Made by a program: the position numbers and the translations under genes. 64,000 nucleotides of DNA, taken from NCBI GenBank assembly GCA_013396915.1, contig VWZL01000819.1, positions 372,001 to 436,000 on the forward strand. The letters run 5' to 3'. Below, piece after piece: positions 58,614-64,000 of the stretch (positions are counted from its first letter, which is position 1; every line of letters begins with the position of its first letter). Below the pieces are notes generated by a model. That model ran no database searches, was not told the DNA's origin, and worked only from the letters and a program-made list of their open reading frames with translations. The DNA comes from Stercorarius parasiticus. Taxonomy: Eukaryota; Chordata; Aves; Charadriiformes; Stercorariidae.

Positions 58614-58741
58614 ATGGATGCTGCGCGGCCGCGCTGCCATTTGCAGCCGCCGCGGCTCGCAGCGCGCCCCCGAGCAGNAGCGGAGGAGTCGCTGGAGGAG
58701 AAGCTGCGGAGCCTCACCTTCAGGAAGCAGGTGTCCTACAG
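58614..58741 (+). CDS. DGKI: DGKI (diacylglycerol kinase iota), first coding exon, N-terminal 42 codons
   Basis: The exon begins MDAARPRCHL and ends SLEEKLRSLTFRKQVSY, with donor CAG|GTGGGT and two bases (ag) of the next codon. Human DGKI, as I remember it, starts MDAAGRGCHL and has ALEEKLRNLTFRKQVSYR at the same place, which fixes gene, strand and start. An in-frame upstream ATG at 58512 is set aside because the conserved N-terminus begins at 58614. Residue 22 is undetermined (GNA, N at 58678), exactly where human has a long Ala/Gly/Ser-rich segment of roughly 70-80 residues, so sequence is probably missing. DGKI is a type IV kinase turning diacylglycerol into phosphatidic acid; its zinc-finger, catalytic and ankyrin domains lie beyond this window. 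Confidence 0.92.
58678..58678. other. DGKI: Undetermined base (N) inside DGKI exon 1
   Basis: It falls at the second base of codon 22. Frames on both sides agree as written, but if the N stands for a gap the true length and sequence here are unknown. Confidence 0.85.
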
Positions 58742-61700
58742 GTGGGTGCCGGGCGGGCGGGGACGGGTCCGGGCGTCCTGGGTGTCCCTCTCGGTAGTGG
58801 CACCTCCCGGACACGGGGAGGCGGCAGGCGGGGGCCGGCGGCGGTGCGGCCGGGCAGCGGCGTGAGGGCAGCACCCTGGAGCCTGGCGGGGGCTTTTTCT
58901 TCATCCTGAAGCCTAAAAGAGACCCCCCTCAGATCGGCGCTCCGTCAAGCCGGCGACCTGCTCCCAGCCCCGCCGCTGCCGTCAGGTTTGCGGTGCTCCT
59001 CCGGCGCTGCAGCGCCAGGGGAGATGGGGAGGGGGACGGTGGCCGTGGGTGAACTTCAGAGTTTCTCAGAGTCAGGGATCTTGCCCGGCTGCCGGGGGAA
59101 TAGGTCTGTCTTTACGCTTTGCCCTTTTCAATTAAAACCACGTCTGCCCGTGTTCCCGGCGCCGCCTCCAAACGTTCGCAAAAGGGATCGGAAAGACCTT
59201 TCTGGTGGCATCGCTGCTGCCGAGAAGGGTGTCTCTGTGGGAAATGTCTCGGAGTGCGGGTGTCCCCTCCCTGCCCGCTCCCGACCCGTGCCGGCAGCCC
59301 TTGCGTAAGCCCCAGCAGTTGATACAAGTAATGGGCTGCTGCGCCCAGCACCCCCACGCGTGGCTGCGGGCCGAGAGCGGGCAGCCACCGGGGTGCCACA
59401 TGACCTGCTGTAGCCAAAGCAGGGTGCTACTTTCATAACCAGGGTTACATATCTTTATGGCCATCTGTTTATCCCACATCTCTGATGTCAAATAAATAGG
59501 TTTCTTCCTGCTGTAAATGCACCTGTATGAAGGGGCTGGTGGTAGAGCTTGTCTGCTTTTCTGTTACTACCTAAGATCCGTTAATGGTCAGCAGCTGCTG
59601 AAAGCGATTGCTGTCTGAGAAGCTTCACGCCAAAAAGTTCTCAAGTCTTACCTAATCCTGGCTGCTTTCTGGCTGCAAAGCCCCAGCAGAGGCAGCACAC
59701 CATCAGTAACTAGTACTCTAGTGTGCTGAGGGATGAGCCCTCTTAACTGGGAGGACACAAAACACAGAGCGGCTACTTATTTTGTCTCTGCAAGGAAAGA
59801 GTGCCTCTGGCTCTAGGTAAATTAGCTGAAGAATCTCCTCTGACATGAAGATACTTTTATTAATGTGCTGTCAATTTACATCTGAGATAACTTAGTAACG
59901 GTTTGAGTTGCTGCATGTGGTAGGACTTAAAACTGATGTAATTAAACACTCTTCATAGCTGAAGTTTTACATAAGACTTCATGTATGCAAAGAGACTTCC
60001 CCATAAGGGCTGATGGTCTCACTGGTCAGTGTGAAGTTTGAGCTCATTCATACTAGACTCAATAACTTATGTGAAAAGGAAAACTTGCTGGACACCTAAA
60101 GAGCATTACATCAGTTGTCTCTTGGTACTTTTGCATCTCTACTCTCACAGTTTTCCTAGTGCATGGTGTTTAGGGGCAAGTTGTCTATTGCAGGTAAAGG
60201 CAGATTCTGTAGGTGGGCTGCTGTTGAAGTAACTGCTAATGAGACAGGTTTGCTAATGTGTCTTGGTACAGAAGGCATGGGGCTTGCAATGAATCTTGGA
60301 GGTGCTTCTACTTAGGCTACACATTCTCATTTTTATTGCATTAGCTTTGGCATCCTCTCCTCTTGGGGAGGGATATTACAATCTGTTTATAATGTCCTGT
60401 TCTCTAGATCAACTAGAAGTGTGTTAAAGACATGGGTATCCTTGAAGCTTTCTGTGTGGTGTTTGTTTGTAAGGGTTTCATAATAAATGCATGTAGGAGG
60501 AAAAGTGTGGTTTATTTCTCTTCCTTCTGCCTCTCCTCTGTCTAGGCAAGTGTACAGTGAGTCCTGAACTTTTAGACATAAAAGCCCTTTCCTAAGCATC
60601 TCTTGATGCATATTATTCATTCTACTTGTCTTAGGGTATGTGTGAGAAAGTACACTTTCTTTGCATCCTTGGATTTCCACACCTTTTCTTCTTTGGGAGC
60701 TGGTTTCCTACAGATAATGCGCACTCCCTTATTTATCTGTAATGAGAACAATCAGAGTAGATAGAAGAGTAGAAAAATTCTACAAAGGGCTTCCACTGAG
60801 CTCTCCACACCCTGCACCTCCCAGGCTCTTTAAATTGCTACCGTTTCTCTCAATAAATTATGGTGCTGAAATACATTTGTAAATGACTATATTATATACA
60901 GGAAAATCTATTTATGTTGGCACTTGGACTCCCTTATCCACTAATACAATAGAAGTTACTCAAGGTATCGTACGGACTTTTAAACAGCTCATTTAGGATT
61001 CTCTATGCAGGTGCATTACATTGACATACACCCATAATATCTGTATTTATATGTGCAGAAAAAACCCAACATCTGGAAATTGCTTAAAATAATAAAGATT
61101 CATGAAAATGTACATAAATTCTGTTGGTGGCAATTGAAGGAATGAAACGGGGGGCTGAAAGAGAGGTCAAGGTATTGTCACAAGGGAAAAAAGGAAGAAG
61201 AAGAAAAATATTTCCTGTATGAATTTACTCCCTATTATGAAACTATGGCTTACCTGAATCTGGCTTAAATGTTTTTCTCCCCCCCCTTTTTTTTTTTGTT
61301 TCAAAACAGCAACTGCTTTCATTGTAATGCAGAACTATTTAGCTAATGACATAGTTGTTGCATACAAATAACTTGTTAGTTTCTCTAGAATTGTACCAAA
61401 ACCAGGACTTAACATAGTTCAGAAAACAATATTTTGTACTGATGTGGCCAGTGGCTTACAACGTAGAAGCTGCTATATTAAATATGTAAAGATTTTGTGT
61501 AGTAAATACCGATGTAGGCATGTTTGTCCCCCATAACGAACCATGAGGAGGAAGAATTTGCTTTAAATAATACAGGTGTGCCTCATAGGGAGCTCGAAAA
61601 CTCCCCTGACCTTGCCGTGCTCCCAGCCATACCCACCTTGCACCTGACATTCATGAAGCTCGTTGTCTGCACCAGAAGCTCGTCATCCCATTAAGAGTAG

Positions 61701-64000
61701 ATGTTTGCTTGCTGTTTTCTTTCTAGTAATACGCTGTGATTATGCATACATACGCAGTGGGGATATGCCACTTATCTGTGCTTCTGTGTGAGCTAATGGG
61801 TTTAAAGTGTGCCTGTTTCTGTGTGCGTGTGCGCGCGCTGCCAACACACATCCCTTAAGTGGATCTTAATTTGCAGACGGGGTGCCTGCCCTGCCTGATG
61901 TAACGGGGGCTGCTGCCGCGGGAGCTCAGGAGGTGGGTGCTGCTGGTCTGGTTGGCGATGCGGGGCTGGCGAGGGAGGGAAGGGGCGGTCTGCGATCAGA
62001 AAGGTCTATCCCATGATGAGGGGTATCTTGCAGAGCTGGTCCCTGTGCAGAAAGAAGGGAATGGTCTCCCTTTTCAGCCTCATGTGCTTAAATGAGGCCA
62101 ACCAACTTAATAGGTGGATGCTGACATCAGAATGCCAACAGCTGAGCAGTAATTTTTAGGGCTGATTTATTTTTTTTTTTTACCCTACAAATATGGAATT
62201 AAGTACCTTAATGATGTTTTGGCTTTTCTGCTTAAAATCTGAACTATGGGCTCACAAAATGAAAAATGTTTTTTTCATAAACCGATAGAAACAAAAGTTC
62301 AGTTTCCAACCCCACTGTGAAGAAACAGGCAAATGAAAAAAAAAAAAGTGAATTAAATATGTACCCCTGCCAGAGAGAAATGCTGTCTACAGATTGATTC
62401 TTGGAGTAGTATTTACCCCCTACATTTCTAGACCCAGCAGAATATTTACAAGACATTGTGATACAAAGCTAGTGGGTACATTTTTCTTTCCTTTAAATTT
62501 TCATTTTGTCGCTGCAAAGTTCTGTGAGGAAGCTCATAGTCTCTTCTAGCTAAAGTAGAGGTTAAAGTAGCTTTCCCAAAGTAATTCTTGAAATAAAGAG
62601 AAATTCAGGTTCAACCAAAGAGACGCTCAGTAAGAATATTTCCACAGTAAAAAGCTATGGCTAGAGAAAACCTTGGAAATAGAGCTCTATCCAGCAGATG
62701 TTTGCAGCTCTAAAAACTTATCTGAAATGCAGTCTTGTTGTTTAATTATTTCAGCTTAGAGAAATAGTAAAAAGTAAAACAAACACATCCCCCCCAAAAT
62801 AAAAGAAACCCACAAAACCAAAAAAAAAAACCAAACCCAAAACAACCAACACAAGCCAAAAAGCAAACCAATCAAAGCCATCAATAATGCAAATGGTTTT
62901 TAATTTCTTATTAATTATTATTTAGAAATCCCGGGAATCTTGATTAGTGGCATTGGAAATAAAAATAAAGTTGTAAGTTTTAATGGCCCTCTTGTGAGAG
63001 CTCAACTGGCGTTTGGCATACGCTTGTCGCTAGGGAATAGTTCATCTAGAGAAATGTAATTTCACTTTGACCAAGTGGAGAAATCCTGCCCAATGCAGCG
63101 GGTGGCAGGCTTTAGGATTCTTGCTTGTATGCAGCTCGGGGATTTCCAAAAGCGGGGCTGTAACCAATTGTCTCAGAGTCCTGTGCTGCCAATAGACAGT
63201 GGGTTGGCGGCTTGGTTATCATGCCTTGTCTTTGGCTAAGGTGGCTTGCTTGAGCAGGAAACCATGAGTTTCACTTTTAGTAATGGAAGTGGCTGGAGGC
63301 GCTGGTTTTCTTAACTCACTGTGTCCATTGGCTGTCCAGTTCCACTCAGAAATGTTGCTGTCAAAAACAGGTGGTTTGAGTTTCCTTGGCTGCTGTTTCT
63401 CTCCAACTTCCTAAACGAGTCTGTTCGGGACGTGCCTGATGTGCTTTCCTGACCCTTCCTCTGCAAGCAGAAGCCAAGAATCGAGCTGGCCTCCCCTCCC
63501 GCACCATCTGCGTGTCTGTTGTGGCAAAAAGTAGCTGGAGTTATAATTAGAGTGGGTTTTGTTACCGCATTTGAAGGGGAAAAAGTTACGGCAGAGAAAT
63601 CGTGGGAAATCCTTGATTACACAAGCCTCGTCGCTGTTGATGAGCGTATAAATACCTGGGACTACAGATGGGGGCCTTAGACCAAAATAGAAATTTAAGG
63701 GTAGGAAACAACCTACCTCATTTTGCTTCATTTATTTACAGACATGATAATGATCATAAAACGCACATCACTTCTCAGTAAATATTAAATACAGACAGGA
63801 TGGTGGAGGTGTCTCCTATTACTAAGACTTAATTATTTTATGAAATATGACAGCATTTACTAGTGTACTGTGAAGCATTATAAATAATTAAAGCTGAATG
63901 ACATTTGTAAAAACGAAAACATGCAACACAAGCCTTTGATCTCTTGATTGCGTTGATTTCTTAAGTTTCCTTGAATCATAATACATCCTATTTCTATAAA
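58742..64000 (+). other. DGKI: DGKI intron 1 (5' part)
   Basis: No second exon (expected to continue the KAISRAGLQHL-type sequence) is seen. A CpG-rich start gives way to AT-rich sequence from 59.5 kb. An A/C-rich, G-poor tract lies at 62770-62880. AT-rich stretches at 62885-63070 and 63530-63670 look like candidate conserved non-coding DNA. No recognised CR1 copy occurs in these 5.2 kb. Confidence 0.8.
62770..62880. repeat. A/C-rich, almost G-free low-complexity tract
   Basis: About 110 bases built from A runs, AACC, AAACC and AAACAACC, with very few G or T. It is a simple sequence on the + strand, without an exact period. Confidence 0.8.

Larger units (their letters stand above)
58381..59050. 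other. DGKI: CpG island over DGKI exon 1
   Basis: Dense CpG and G+C-rich sequence from just upstream of the exon to about 300 bp into intron 1. A weaker CpG-rich stretch continues at 59140-59400. Limits are by eye. Confidence 0.75.

Noticed and set aside
1..64000. CRISPR arrays, tRNA or rRNA genes, prokaryotic-type defence or mobile systems
   Set aside because: No regular spaced repeats and no RNA gene signature were noticed; all supported genes are spliced vertebrate genes.

Overview
This window is nuclear DNA from a bird. The host call rests on nine CR1 (chicken repeat 1) LINE fragments, several ending in the typical (ATTCTATG)-like 3' tail, and on a solo LTR of an avian ERVL-like family. 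Two vertebrate genes can be recognised, both on the + strand. The window holds exons 2-12 of CREB3L2 (BBF2H7), which encodes an ER-anchored bZIP transcription factor, followed by the first coding exon of DGKI (diacylglycerol kinase iota). CREB3L2 and DGKI are also tandem neighbours in human 7q33, which supports both calls. The species cannot be fixed from the sequence.

Layout. 1-8571 is CREB3L2 intron 1; coding exon 1 lies upstream of the window. Eleven coding exons lie between 8572 and 44304. Their reading phases agree at every junction, and they give 485 residues plus a stop. Adding the missing exon 1 (about 34 residues in human) gives about 520 residues, the human length. Intron 2 (17 kb) and intron 8 (7.5 kb) are the longest within the window and hold most of the repeats. 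A long 3' UTR runs from 44305 to about 51155 and ends at an AATAAA. The intergenic stretch, about 51.2-58.4 kb, carries two CR1 copies. A GC-rich CpG-island promoter and 5' UTR lead into DGKI exon 1 (58614-58741). The rest, to 64000, is DGKI intron 1.

How the genes work. CREB3L2 is made as a type II ER membrane protein. Under ER stress it is cleaved in the Golgi by S1P and S2P, and the released bZIP part induces secretory-pathway genes such as SEC23A. The sequence shows the acidic N-terminal region, two IKxEP motifs, a TPPSS phosphodegron-like motif, the basic region and leucine zipper, one transmembrane helix, an RSLL S1P-type site and luminal N-glycosylation sequons. DGKI phosphorylates diacylglycerol to phosphatidic acid; only its N-terminal 42 codons are present. 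No functional link between the two genes is implied.

I found no bacterial-type system, CRISPR array, tRNA or rRNA gene, and nothing that amounts to a new biological system. The most useful observations are: an N in DGKI exon 1 that probably marks collapsed GC-rich coding sequence; a NAGNAG acceptor at exon 5; two non-consensus donors on exons 3 and 4, whose joint skipping would stay in frame; a sense-oriented solo LTR 635 bp upstream of exon 3; and candidate post-transcriptional signals in the 3' UTR.
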